Positions 11,911-25,320 of a stretch of DNA of 64,000 bases are shown here, one piece after another. The stretch comes from Isoetes taiwanensis. Lineage: Eukaryota > Streptophyta > Lycopodiopsida > Isoetales > Isoetaceae. Made by a program: the position numbers and the translations under genes. Within the stretch, counting starts at the first letter, position 1. Each line of letters begins with the position of its first letter. Under the pieces are notes generated by a model. It had not been told where the DNA came from, searched no databases, and saw only the letters and a program-made list of their open reading frames with translations. Where the stretch lies: contig JAJEKV010000568.1 of NCBI GenBank assembly GCA_021234155.1, forward strand, positions 1 to 64,000, in the 5' to 3' direction.

Positions 11911-13445
11911 TTAACAAAACAAGCTTTCCATCAATGATGTCCTCATAGACTTGAAGAAGTTCAAGACATTCTTCAATCCTATCCCTTTGCCGACGCTCTG
12001 CGAGATTCTTGTCACCGATCCTCCTTCCAATGCTCTTTTGCCATCCGTGGTGCGGAAGTTACGTGCGCTTGTTGCCATTAACGACAAGTGTGCATCCCTG
12101 AGGTGGCCCCTTGCGAAGTCGAGAGAATGAAGGACTACGGATCTCTTGAAGAGGATAACATGGTCTACCCAATGCTCTATTCCGCATGTTGCCCAAAACC
12201 CGAGAGTGCGATGAGGGAGCCGCGGACTCTTCCCCCTTGGGCTGAACTCCTTGTGAAAAACTATCATCCGCCCGGCTAAGGACCAGGAAGATAGTACCGA
12301 AAGTGCTTTACCCTTTGGGCCCGCGGTTCCCGTGCCTCTCCTCCTCCTCGAAGCCGCTTCACCGAAAACATCTAATGCCATAAGATCTTCGCGGATCTCT
12401 CCACATCGCGGGTTGCATTCTCAAGTTGATGTTGCTAGAAGCTTAGCAAGATACTCTCGAGCGCACCGGGTCATCGGAGCTTGGGCCTCTTCCCCGCTTA
12501 TACAACCCCTTTGGATCTCCCGGAATTCCTCTTCCGAATGACGGGTTTTTGCTCTTGGTACATCCGCCTTATCCGTTGGTAAGCTTGAATGTCGACATAG
12601 TTTCCCGATGTAGGAATGTCATTTCGGCTACCTCCTTTGGAATTTCTTGGTAATCATAGTCGATGAATTCACTGCCTGTTCTTGTGCAGCTAGGCTTAGG
12701 AGCTCATCGATCCACGAGACCTTCTTCTTGACAATAGGGGAAGGTTGAGGATGTCGGTGGCTTAATATGTACTCCTCGCCGCCGATGATCACCGGGTCGG
12801 GGCCGTGATGCCAACGGGGCGGTTCGAGAAGTCTCGCTTTAGTACTTCACGTTGCGGGCTAGATGCCCCTCCATCCTTCTTGCCTCCCTCATTTCCCAAC
12901 TTGGGTTCTCTTCCTCTTGCTCTTCATAATCCCCGCTCAATACGCAACATAGGTGTTCCCGATGTGGAGCCGTAGTATTCGTACTGCGAGCTCCTCGGAT
13001 CTCGTGGATGTCTATCTAGCAAGGCCCGAGTGTCGAGAGGTGCCAAATCCAAAGGTTGAATTGACGGCTCCCCTTGTTGGTTGACTGCCTTGTACTGCAT
13101 GAACAAAGCTAAGGCTGCATGGGCTGAGAGGTATCTATGCCTATGATGCTTACATGTCATGTAATCTGGCATATTTCTGGTTCTATCCCACAACCTATTC
13201 TTGCCCTTAGATCCCCCATCTATGGCTTGGGTAAGAGAGTCTAGGGAAACCCATTTCCCTCCCCTAGGTGGCAAACTAACTTCCCAGGGTAGAATCTGCT
13301 GGTCATATTGGCAAATGATGTCGGTGTAATAGGGAGTTCTAGTCAAGGTGGCATGAAGATCAAAGAGATGATCAAAGACATGGAAGGCTTGCTCGGCAGG
13401 GAAATCACGGATGTGGTTGGCCTCATTGTAGCTTGATGGTGCCAT
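11911..13445 (-). pseudogene. Gag-like upstream region of the minus-strand LTR element
   Basis: A 173-codon frame (13445-12924) starts MAPSSYNEANHIRDF and ends at a frame break into an acidic stretch (DYEEQEEENPSWEMREA). Further frames continue through 12381-11911 (156 codons, with RRRRGTGTAGPKGK). Between about 11707 and 11920 the minus strand turns AT-rich and ends in CTTGCAG, like an intron acceptor. I recognise no family. The case for a gag precursor rests on strand, on its place directly upstream of the knuckle and protease, and on charge. It has at least three stops or shifts. An unrelated captured gene remains possible. Confidence 0.4.
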
Positions 13446-14200
13446 TGAGCAGAGATAGCTATGAAAAATGGCTTGTGGAGATGAGTAGGAAGCTGGAAAA
13501 TCGCCTGAAGTGCTGAGAGCAGTTTTGATGGGGAGAAAATGACAAATGAGGCCCCTTTTTATAGACTAGGGATGCCTCGGGTTCCGTGCACAAGGGTTCT
13601 CGATGGGAAAAACTTTTGTTCCATGGCTATAGATGTCCAAATGAGCTACCATGAAGTGTAAATCTAAGCAAAACAAAGCAAGAAACACTACATGGCAGTT
13701 TGTTGGATGAAAATTGGTCAATTTGGGCAAAAATGGGCGAAACTGGGTTGCTCCACGAAAATGAGCTCTGGTATTAAACGCAGACAGTTTGTGGTTGGTG
13801 CAACCTCGGGATTTCGATCTTTTAGATTGTACTGAAGATTTCAGGAAAATTAGAGATGCTAATATGACTATTTGGACGATTCTAATATAACTAGGAATTT
13901 TTCTCGAGCAAATGGCGAAACCGGGTTGCTCCGCGAAAATGAGCTCTGCGTGGCGAGCGTAGGGTTTGCGCGGTGCAACCCGATTTCGGATTTTTTTTCC
14001 AGAATTTTAATTAATTTAATTAGGGTATTTTACTATTTTAATCTATTTGAACATTTCAATTATGATGGCCAAAACTAAACTAGAATTTGAACTACTTAAG
14101 CACATCTTCAGACAGAAATTGAAGTCAATTTAGAAACAAAATTTGATATTTATAGGGGGGGAATTTATCAATTACATTAATTTATACAAAATGTGTATCC
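13446..14200. other. Gene-free leader-like stretch with a repeated sentence
   Basis: Contains a diverged direct repeat. GGCGAAACTGGGTTGCTCCACGAAAATGAGCTCTG-like sequence at about 13736-13770 recurs at about 13912-13948, each followed by a GGTGCAACC block. The rest is AT-rich with no coding motif. Confidence 0.5.
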
Positions 14201-14581
14201 TCAAGGGTATTCCTTGCGGATACGGCGCCCCAAGTGTAGATCCTTGGGCATCACCGTTACCCTCTTCGCGTGGATCGCGCAGAGGTTTCCTTCCTCGAAC
14301 AATTGGGTGAGCTTGGCCTCCGCAGCTACCTGCAACACCCTTGTCGTGAGCGACGTCACCCTGTAATCGGTGACGAAGTCCTGCATCACCTCTCACATGA
14401 GCCGCTCAAATGGTGCCTTCTTAATTAGGAGATTAGTGCACTGTTGAAAGTGCCTAATCTCCCGAAAAACTCGGGCATGCCTGGAATTTGGTCCGTGATG
14501 GACCTTCTTGGGCTTCCGTGGCCGGAGGTGGGTTGGCGGGCTGGTTCTTGCTGGGTGGCCCCCTCCGTAGCAGCTGGACAT
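14201..14581 (-). pseudogene. Divergent histone H3-fold gene with one in-frame stop
   Basis: One minus-strand frame of 126 codons reads as a histone H3 from the alpha-N helix to the C-terminus. It has VFREIRHFQQCTNLLIKKAP (H3: [20 protein letters not shown]), then FERLM, a TGA at 14395-14393, then [11 protein letters not shown]. Next come the alpha-2 region [19 protein letters not shown] and the hallmark [20 protein letters not shown]. The TGA stands where H3 has an invariant Arg, and CGA to TGA is a typical CpG decay. Loop 1 has the length of canonical H3, without the extra residues usual in CenH3. The roughly 35-residue tail is unrelated to ARTKQTARKS and has several His and Pro. The ATG at 14581 is the first after an upstream in-frame TAA. 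Canonical H3 is one of the most conserved proteins known, so this divergence marks a fast-evolving variant or a long-dead copy. It lies in a GC-rich block inside an LTR element, on the element's sense strand. Confidence 0.85.
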
Positions 14582-14599
14582 TAAGTAGGCGGTACCAAT

Positions 14600-15360
14600 C
14601 GATTATACCTCTTCCGCGTGGAGTTATTTAATACGCGTCACGTCGAAGCTCACTCAGCGAGAGAGCGATTAAGCTTCGCCGACCTTACCTTCTTGACCAC
14701 CTTGGGTGGCCAGGCCCGCAAATTGCAGGTGGTCTTCGCGAGGTTTGAAGATTCCCGGCGGCCGTCTCTCCCTCCTGAAGCTTCCTCCTCTTCATCACCT
14801 CCTCCTCCTTCTTCCTCCCTACATATTTGGGGAGGCTCCTCGATCACTATGAAGTCCCTCGGGGGCGATCGTTCCTCCTCTTCGTTCTCCTCTCCTTCTC
14901 GAGTAGCTCCCTCTCTCTTTTTCTTTCGTTAACTGCTACGTCTTCCACACCCACTCACAGCCTTATCATTGCCCTTCCTCTTTGCTGCGAAGGGCCGCCT
15001 CCCCAGTGCGCTGGCTAGCGGTGTTCACAGTTCTCCTCCCGTTCTTCGCCTTGGTGCTCCACCTCGTGGTCGAGGCGAGGGCCAAAAAATGGCGAGACTT
15101 CGCCGGGTTCGTTGCGTGCGCCGCCCGCACGAAGAGCTGCTGCTGCTATCGGGGCCCTCCTCCTGGGAGATGTGGAAGGTATCATCGCTGGAGGAGAACA
15201 CCTCTTCGCCCGGCTTCGGTCGAAGGTGTGGCGGAATCTTCTTGACATGGCGACCTGCTGCTACGTGCGCCATCGAGAGTGTAGGCCTCTCCCCAAACTT
15301 CCTAAGTATGCGCGGTGCGTGCCATACTTAACCGGTCTAGAAAATGGGTGACATAAGGCT
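14600..15360 (-). other. GC-rich block with acidic and basic minus-strand ORFs of unknown origin
   Basis: The GC content is well above the flanks and ends near 15360. Minus-strand frames include one with EEEGGGGDEEEEASGG followed by PPKVVKKVRSAKLNRS (14847-14650). Another has EVFSSSDDTFHISQEEGPD followed by a Ser run and CGRRTQRTRR (15273-15025). They lie just upstream of the H3-fold frame and have the look of disordered chromatin-protein tails, which would fit broken N-terminal parts of the same gene. Opposite-strand frames of similar length exist, so coding is not proven. Confidence 0.3.
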
Positions 15361-15525
15361 GAGCAAGAGAGATATGGTGGAGGAAAGAGTTTGGGAGGGA
15401 AATGAGGTGGCAGATATTTAAAAGGAGGGTCCCTGGGAATATTCTCCTACCATTAATAGGCCTACTTATTAGCCCCCCTTATTAATTACACTAATGTACC
15501 CTAATTATTAGTACATATTTAATTA

Positions 15526-18026
15526 TTGGTATCCATTATGCAGAGAAGATGCTTTGGGATAAGCCGACGGACCTCCAGGAACACAACCTTCCCACGTAAT
15601 CAATGGTTTGATGCAGAGTGCAAAGGAACACAAACGTTGGCTGCCCGTCAAGTCACGCGAACCACCTTTGCACGCCCACATGCGGTCCGGGCATTCGCGT
15701 CTTCCTTAAAGCTAAGAAAGCCCGGTACATTGGCAAAGACATCAAGGGAAATGTTTTATCTCCCCGAACGTCACTCCGGAAGGACCTTCTGGCGCTAAGG
15801 GTTCTTAGAAAGCATTACAGCCCACGTGGAACATCACTCCCGGCGGTGGAGGCAATACTTGCAACAGCCTATACGACCCTCGGGGTGCACATGCAAAGAT
15901 TACCCCCCAAGAAGGCCCGGTGCATAGAAATCACCCGATTCGGACGCGTGGAACAAGGCTTACAAATTGTCTTGCCAATGGGAAAGCCGGGACCGGATGG
16001 CATGCGGCGAGAATTGCTTAAGTGGGGCGTGGCCCATAATACCAAGTATGGATTGCCTTGTTCAACAAGGCATTACAGAAGGCTTCGGATGCGTGGACCA
16101 ATAGCGAGTTGTTCCCATCTATAAGGCAGTGTGACCGCGATCGCTTGCCCAATTACCGAACAATCATGGTCGGTTCGGTGTTTGCAAAATTGCTTGCTGG
16201 GATTCTCTCGAAAGCAGTTAGCTTTGGCTGGGGAGGGTTAGAGATCGGGCCCCTCACCCAGCAGTGATTCGACTCCCGACACTCAACCATTGACCACATC
16301 TTCACATTGCGAAGCTCGGTTGAAGACAGCAGGAACCGCCGATCTATATTGTTGCTTCGTGGATTTTGCAAAGGCATTTGACACCGCGGCCTCGAAAAAC
16401 TATGGGCAAGATTGCATACCGGGGTTCCGTAGATTTGCGTAAAAGGTACCGAGCTTTATGAAAGATGCTCGCTCGGTTGCAGCCGACAAGCCAACCATTT
16501 GATAGTAGTATCGGGTTCGCCCAGGATGCCCCTCTCCCCAACATTGTTTGGGCTTTACATTGATCAATTGGAGAGCTGGCTTGCCGATAATGGGGCGGCA
16601 CGGGCCTCACCTTCTCTACCGCATCATCAAGCGGTTAATATATATGCTGATGATGTGGACCTCCTAGCTTACACACACCAGCAGACATGCAACGACATCT
16701 CGATGCCTCGACACATTTTGTCAAGTTTAATATGATGGCGCCAACTTGGCCAAGACTAAGGTGGTTTTCATATCATCTTCACGACGGTACCGAGGATCCC
16801 CTCCTTCCGCTATCGAGGGCGTAATGTGGAAGTAGCATCCACATACAAATATTTGGGAGTGGAGTTTCCGTCTACTATGCACTCGAGACACATCCATACG
16901 GCTACGAAGTTACTGGCTGGAAAGCACTATATGCAATGCAAAACAATAGTCATAGAGCATCGGTCACACTGTTCAAAGTCTTAGTGGAGTGGCCTTTTAT
17001 ACGGGGTTGAAGTATGGGGCCCAAAGTATCCCTCGCTACTTGGAATGACTTGGAGCAGGTGCGTAAAGCCTTCTTGCAACGAGCACTAAGGGTGAAGTCC
17101 ACAGTCCCATATCAAATTCTACCCAGAAATGCAGGATTCTTGCCTCTCTAGAGGGCTGCCCCTTGATCGCCACATTGTCTATTTTCAGAAGGTGGTCAAC
17201 ATGGACGATGCTCGTCTCCCAAAACTAGCTTATATCATGGCAATGGGGCCACAACGCCTCAAGGCCTGCTGGAGGGAAAAGAGAGCTCAATGGATGGCTA
17301 GATGGAATGTGCGAGAATAATGTGCATACATGTGCAAACAGAGGCAGATCGCCATAGCTTGAGGCAATATCTTGACGCGTTTGCTTCATCAGCAAGCTTT
17401 GGGATGCCGCCTTTGAACAGTCAAGACAAAGACACTACCGCCGCCACATAAATCCCACATTGGAACGAGGCCCACAATGCTACTGCGCACCCACTTGCCC
17501 ATGAAAAGACGCTGGACTCATTGCCTCCATTCACACAGGGCACATCATCTTCGAATTGAGACAGGCAGATGGATTGGTGAGCCACGTCAGGATAGGCTCT
17601 GTCAATGCTGCCAAATGGGAGTCATTGAGGATGAATCTCATACCCTTCAAAGTTGCCCAAAGATATGATCAAACCGGGACGCTATCTTTGCCGAGTTGGT
17701 CGCCCCGCCAGCCGCTACATGTGACATTGAGCACGGTGATCCGCATGCGGATGCTAGGATCATACCTTTAGGAGGTCATGGACATGCGAGATCAGCTATG
17801 TCCTCGGGCACGCACTTGACATGTACATACACATTTATTTCATGATGATGTATACTTGTACAGTTTGACAGCATTCTTATTACTGCCACGGTTTTTCCCT
17901 CGAAAACAGCCGGTGGGGTTTTAACGGGACAAGAATAAGTTTGTCAAGGCCCTTCTGGGTCCCATAGGCCGATTGGTCTCAGTGGACGATAAAAAAACTA
18001 TTCTATTCTATTCTATTCTTAAAATT
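15526..18026 (+). mobile_element. LINE of family B, decayed, with (ATTCT)n tail
   Basis: Broken plus-strand frames keep reverse transcriptase landmarks. They are GKPGPDG (about 15980), NYRTIMVGSVFAKLLAGILS (about 16155-16215), the strand-transfer region LSPTLFGLYIDQLESWL (about 16530), YADDVDLLAY (about 16645), and a C-terminal CQCCQMGVIEDESHTLQSC zinc-binding block (about 17605). At least six frameshifts separate them, so it is dead. The 3' end reads GGTCTCAGTGGACG, then A-rich, then four ATTCT units to 18026, matching the end of the 59.6-60.35 kb insertion. The 5' part (ORF1 and most of the endonuclease) is missing. It sits between the H3/gag block and the primer site of the minus-strand LTR element, so it probably inserted into that element. 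Confidence 0.8.
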
Positions 18027-18353
18027 TTCAAATTTCCTAATAGTTTGAAGTATTAATTATGGATTTGCGCCATTTTCCACTCAGGTCTCAGATTGGCATA
18101 ATTCTTCGACCCATTTTAGGTTAAATTTGATGCAGATGCATAATTTCCAGTTCAAATTCACTAGAAGGTGAATTTGACTCATTCATTTCTTCGTCTAACA
18201 CTTAACCTATTTTTGGACCCACTACCTAGGAGAAAATTTTTCCCCTATTTTCGAGGTTCGATGGTGGGAAATTTTTATTTCACACCCCTATAGGCCTGTT
18301 AGACTACTTTCATGGTTATGGTCAGTGCTAGTTCCTGGTCAACCAAGAACATC

Positions 18354-18365
18354 GCTCTGATACCA
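18354..18365 (-). promoter_or_regulatory. Primer-binding site of a minus-strand LTR element (initiator tRNA-Met type)
   Basis: The minus strand reads TGGTATCAGAGC, complementary to the 3' end of plant initiator tRNA-Met and the usual primer site of many plant LTR elements. One base separates it from the LTR end at 18367. This fixes the element's orientation: first-strand synthesis starts here and the internal region extends toward lower coordinates. Confidence 0.85.
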
Positions 18366-18366
18366 T

Positions 18367-19996
18367 TGTGGCGCTCCATGCTAAACATACGGCGCCCGGC
18401 CGTACACTCGGCAGGAAATCCCCCGTCCGGCTCAACAACCGCACAGGCCCTTCGTCTACCCTGCACTCTGAGGTGACCCTAGTGCGGGGAGGGGACACGA
18501 AGGTGTCTTGCGCGCCCTTCCCCTATGGGCTCCTATGTCAGCGGAAGCGATAACATGTCAGAACTAGCATCAAACATATAAATACTACCTCGAAGGGTAG
18601 TCCATCACACATATACCACTGCAAAGATGATAATCATAAACTGTAAAACATGATAGCTCCTACCCAGGCTCAGACTCACAAGGAGGATGACTGACCGGCT
18701 AGGCCTCAAGATAGAGCAGACCGAGTCATAACAATGGTGGGGTTGGCATAAGACAATGGCTAGGGTTGACTACTCCATCCGCCCCTCCTGTGCATACTTT
18801 GCAGATGGGCTAGATCAGGCTCTGGCATGACTCTAACCTCCCGGATACGCAATCCCATGGTATCACCCATCGGGACTACTCCAGGTTGCATCTCCCTGGT
18901 CCGTTGAGGTAGGAAGGGTTGCATCTCCCCTTCCCGGGGTCTAGAGGCTCCACGGGCGGCTAGAGAATCGTGGCGACACACGATTCGCACCCGACTGACC
19001 CCCCCCCAAAACAAGAGTCAAGCTGACACTTGCAACTCTTGAGAGGCAGGGCGACACCATTGCCCACATACCCATGCTCGGCCCACACGAAGTGACCGAC
19101 CATAAGCCTAGCCCACTATGGGATCCCCCATAGACCCCACTCGGCAGGAATCCACCCTCCATCTTGCCTCTAGCCCCGTTGTGTAGTGCTGAGTCACATC
19201 ATAGCCTCCATAGCCCGGTGGGTTCCTATGCACAGGCCGCAACTAATAGGAACTAAGGGATCTACACTAGGAGCATACTACATATGGCCCTAGGTCTCTA
19301 CCCCCCTTCCCAATACAAGAGGAGCAAACATGATCAACCAACATCCCATAACATCATATCATGATAATCATAATAAGAACATCTTAACCTAATCATGCAT
19401 ATCTAACTAACAGTTAGGGTTCCTTGATTAGGGTTCAAGATGTTCAACAAAGGTTCTAGGGTGGCTCTACTCTAGACACGAATACTAACCCATCTGGAGT
19501 GCTAACTTCCAGATGTACTAACATGAACTCTACTCAACCTACCTCCTCCAGAAGCGCTTCCTCCATCCCTGGCGTCTCCATGCTCGACGTGGGTCGAAGG
19601 CTTGCTCCCTCAACGATCACGCACACCTTCCAGGGGCTGCTGCTCTAGGCTAGGCTATGACGAACGATGCTCGAAACGGGGTTTCGGGCACGTAGATGAG
19701 AGTTCAGGTGCTAGGTCAGGGGGAAAGGGTCTAGGGTTAGGGTTAGAGCCCATATAGGTGTGGGTCCACATGGGATGCCACGTGGCACCACTAGGACGAG
19801 GCCGTGTGGCGGTTGCCCAGTAGGATAAGGCCATGTGGAAATGGGCCTTATCCTAAGGTTATCTAAGTTAAACAATTAACTTAGATGTGCACCCCTTGCC
19901 ACTTTCTAAGGCATACAAGGCTACCTAGGTAGACTTGTATGGTGACGGATCCAGGAATATACGTATTTCTAGCGTATATTCCCCTGGAACGTCACA
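18367..19996 (-). mobile_element. 5' LTR of the minus-strand Ty3/gypsy element (about 1.63 kb)
   Basis: On the minus strand it starts TGTGACGTTCC (19996) and ends GGAGCGCCACA (18367), giving imperfect TG...CA inverted ends, with the primer site one base beyond. Just inside the start there is a palindromic AATATACG..CGTATATT block (about 19955-19985). A second LTR for this copy was not found, so the element is truncated at its 3' side. The DNA abutting 19996 is the reading frame of a LINE, so the element landed in that LINE or recombined with it. Confidence 0.75.
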
Positions 19997-22129
<2,133 letters not shown>

Positions 22130-22230
22130 GCAATGTAGTGTGGTGTGTGGTCACATGCCTAGTGGCGTGACGTTAAAATACTATCTATATCTATATCTAT
22201 ATATATATCTCTCTCTCTCACTCTCAGCTT

Positions 22231-22343
22231 TCCCACATGCATGCAAATTTTTTATCTCTCGCACTATATGGCGAGAGATAAAATTTCTACGTATTTTATG
22301 AGAGATGCATGAGAGATAATTATCTCTAGAATGTTAACCCCCC
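22231..22343. repeat. Foldback repeat, copy 1 (next to LINE A copy 1)
   Basis: Carries TTTATCTCTCGC..GCGAGAGATAAA as a hairpin (about 22251-22282) and AGAGATAATTATCTCT as a second palindrome (about 22312-22327), ending TTAACCCCCC. Related copies are at 53012-53140 and 54469-54575. No ORF; MITE-like. Confidence 0.75.
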
Positions 22344-22344
22344 T

Positions 22345-22983
22345 AGTTAATAAATAGATTGATCGATAGAATTTTCGTATTCTATATGCTGCATGGTCCC
22401 ACTCGATTAATGATCAATAAAATTTAAACAAGGGGATATCCTAATATTAATATAGTTATATCGCATGAGACGGGTTTGTTATGCCCCCTCATGCACAACC
22501 CAATGTGCACGCATACCCCATGGACTCCCTTGAATCCCCGCCGTCTGGTTAAGAGCCAATGGTCCAGATGATGATAGGTCATGGGGGATTTATGTATGCA
22601 TCATGTGTTGCAGGTGTATGGGGGCATAGGCCATAGTTGCGAACCGTTGGATGAAAATATTGAAGCAAAACTTGGCGGTTGGTTCTGAGCAGGGGATGTA
22701 TGGGGTGTTTGAGCAGGGGACCCAAAGAGGGGTTTTGATATTGGCCGTTGAGATTGGATGTCAATTTGGGGCTTTTCATCTCGATCGTTGAAGATGAAGT
22801 TCGAGGTTAGAGGACAAGGAACGAGGAGTGAAAGTTTCGTGGTATTTGCCGTGCATTGTTCCTCCTCAGTATTCTGAGCACTCCGTGTTCCTAGATTGTG
22901 ATCTCCAGGTTTTAGTTATGGTGGTCGGAGCAGACAGTGTTAAATGTGGATGTGCACGTGGGTGGAAGGGGAATGAGGTAAGC
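22345..22983. other. Gene-free stretch between the foldback repeat and the duplicated region
   Basis: No protein-like frame on either strand and no repeat shared with the rest of the window that I could see. Confidence 0.5.
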
Positions 22984-24690
22984 AAGGCTGTGGCTTCTTA
23001 AATGGGTGTGTGTTTTAGTGTTCCAGGGTTTTGTTGGGCTCTTTTGTGATAACTCTGTTGTGGTGATTGAAGGTCTTCGCATTTTGGCGATTGAAGGTTT
23101 GTGACTTGAATTGAAGTTTGTTGGAGTTCAGGATGAAATTAGCAGTAGCATGGCATAGAAATATAGACTAGTGGGGTAGATGACATTGTAGGAAGCTTGA
23201 AAGTTAGTTAAATTTGTGAATGCTAAAGAGTAAGAAAGCTGTTGGTAAGATTGCATTGAAATTGTGGACATGCAGCTGATAATCTACTTACTAGATTCGA
23301 AGGATTATATGAGAGTTTATGCAGATTACAAAGGAGTAATGATCTTCAAGCACATGCTATCTTCTAATTCGAGTGCATAGTGTTTCCTGGGAGGAATTAG
23401 TGTAGGCAGATGTGTTGGATATATGGGTGGCATATACTATGATGCCAAAAAAATATGTTGGTGCTGTTGTATCACATTTTCATAAGAAATGGGAAAAAAA
23501 AGAAGGAATTGTGCAGAAGTTATAATTGTTTAAAGGATACAAACCTCTATGGCTTTCTATGCTTACTAAAATAATTTTATACATGTACTTCCTTTTAATA
23601 CAATTCAATTGTAACTAGTACAATACTTGGCTAGATTGGAAAAAGGTAAGGGAGAAGGTAGATGATGATAGGTACTAAATTTTTGAGGCCCGACACTGTG
23701 TACCAACGAATCTGGTGTGTTTATAAGTACTTCCTTACGGAGTCTGATTGAGTAATCGTGAAACTTCCCATATTGGTTACGAATTTCTTTCATATGGTTG
23801 TCAAGTTGTCCTGTTTAATATTCTCGTATATTTGGAAGTAGTGAAAGTTTGGAACTTAATTATAGAATTGATCTAGTTACCAGATTCGAAGGATTATATG
23901 AGAGTTTATGCAGATTACAAAGGAGTAATGATCTTCAAGTTCTCTTGTTTAATATCTTTGTATATTTGGAAGTAGTGAAAGTTTGAAACTTAGTTATAAA
24001 ATTGTGAGGGCTTAAATTTAAGGGGATTATTTATATATTGAGCAGTTTGTTTGATGTTGGTGTTGCTTTGTATGTGCAGGGTAGGGATTTGAGAATAAGG
24101 TTTCGTGAGTGGTATTGAAAGCGTGACGTGCAGTGGAAGGTTGTCCTGGTGAGTTTGCTGGTGTGTTAAACATTCTAGGATTTGGGTAGCAGGTAGTAGG
24201 TTGGATATTTGTAGTAGGTAGTAGGTTGTGGCTTCTTAAATGGGTGTGTGTTTTAGTGTTGCAGGGTTTTGTTGGGCTCTTTTGTGATAACTGGCATAGA
24301 AATATACTACTAGTGGGGTAGATGACATTGCAGGAAGCTTGGAAGTTAGTTAAATTTGTGAATGCTAAAGAGAAAGAAAGTTGTTCGTAAGATTGCATTG
24401 AAATTGTGGACATGCAGCTGATAATCAACAAAATTCAATTAAGGAGTATTGAGATGATCTACTTACTAGATTCGAAGGATTATATGAGGGTTTATGCAGA
24501 TTACGAAGGAGTAATGATCTTTAAGCACATGTTATGTTCTAATTCGAGTGCATAGTGTTTCCTGTGAAGAATTAGTGTAGGCAGATGTGTTGGATATATG
24601 GGTGGCATATACTATGATGCCAAAAAAATATGTTGGTGCTGTTCTATCACATTTTCATAAGAAAGGGAAAAAAAAGAGGGAATTGTGCGT
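22984..24690 (+). repeat. Long diverged direct duplication (about 500 bp, spaced 1.24 kb)
   Basis: 22984-23520 recurs at 24226-24690, sharing GTGGCTTCTTAAATGGGTGT, GGGTTTTGTTGGGCTCTTTT, GTGGGGTAGATGACATTG, GATTCGAAGGATTATATGAG and GTGGCATATACTATGATGCC. The core GATTCGAAGGATTATATGAG to GATCTTCAAG recurs a third time at 23884-23940. The second copy lacks about 90 bp near its start. No coding content is seen. The block lies upstream of the Helitron Rep and may belong to its 5' region. Confidence 0.85.
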
Positions 24691-24729
24691 AACCGTAGAG
24701 TCCGCGGGAAGTCAGACCCGGCTGATCGG

Positions 24730-24900
24730 CGAAGTCGAGAATGCCTCGGCTTTGCCAACAATCAAGAAAGTAAAAAGCCTTCTTTTTTTTATGAAGTCGA
24801 GAATTTCTCGACTCGCAAGGCGAGAATAGGGAGTGTACATTTTGGATTGTTGGCTGGTTGAGGGATTCTCGACTTGCGAGTCAAGAATGCACAAAGGCTG
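24730..24900. repeat. Small foldback element in the duplicated region
   Basis: TGCCAACAATC (about 24756) pairs with GATTGTTGGC (about 24844). The segment TTTCTCGACTCGCAAGGCGA (24806) is inverted relative to TTCTCGACTTGCGAGTCAAG (24872). A further hairpin AGTCGAGAA..TTCTCGACT lies at about 24795. It interrupts the second copy of the 500-bp duplication, which suggests a later insertion. Confidence 0.55.
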
Positions 24901-25320
24901 CAGCACAAAGAATGCAGAAAGGCGATGCCGGCTCTACTGCATTTTCCAGGTGCCTGCTGATAGTCTGAGACACTCTCCTTCGACATATCTTGGTCGAACA
25001 TTGTGAAGGGAAGTGGCCCCCCGACCGGTGCCTAAGAAGTAGAGGCTTGCTATCTGCAAGTTAGATATACTTTGTTGATGAGCTTAGGAGATTGAGGTGA
25101 AATGAGTATAGGTACAGATGGTATGCAAATTTGGCTTATAATACCTTTCAGTCTTCACGATGGGCAATGTGTCCATTTCAAAGCTACAAATCCATGCTGA
25201 CACCACGGTTGAGTTTAAGAGTGGCCAGAATAGATATTTCTGCTTGATTTTTTAAGTTGAAAGATGAAAGCAACGGACTAAGAAGCGGTGTAGTTGACTA
25301 GCGGATTTGTAATTGGGCAA

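Noticed and set aside
14201-14581. Calling the H3-fold gene CenH3
   Set aside because: Loop 1 has canonical length and there is no clear centromere-targeting signature; only the divergent tail hints at it.
15015-15331. Overlapping frames on both strands as separate genes
   Set aside because: High GC content makes long chance ORFs in all frames; only the minus-strand reading has any context, and that is weak.
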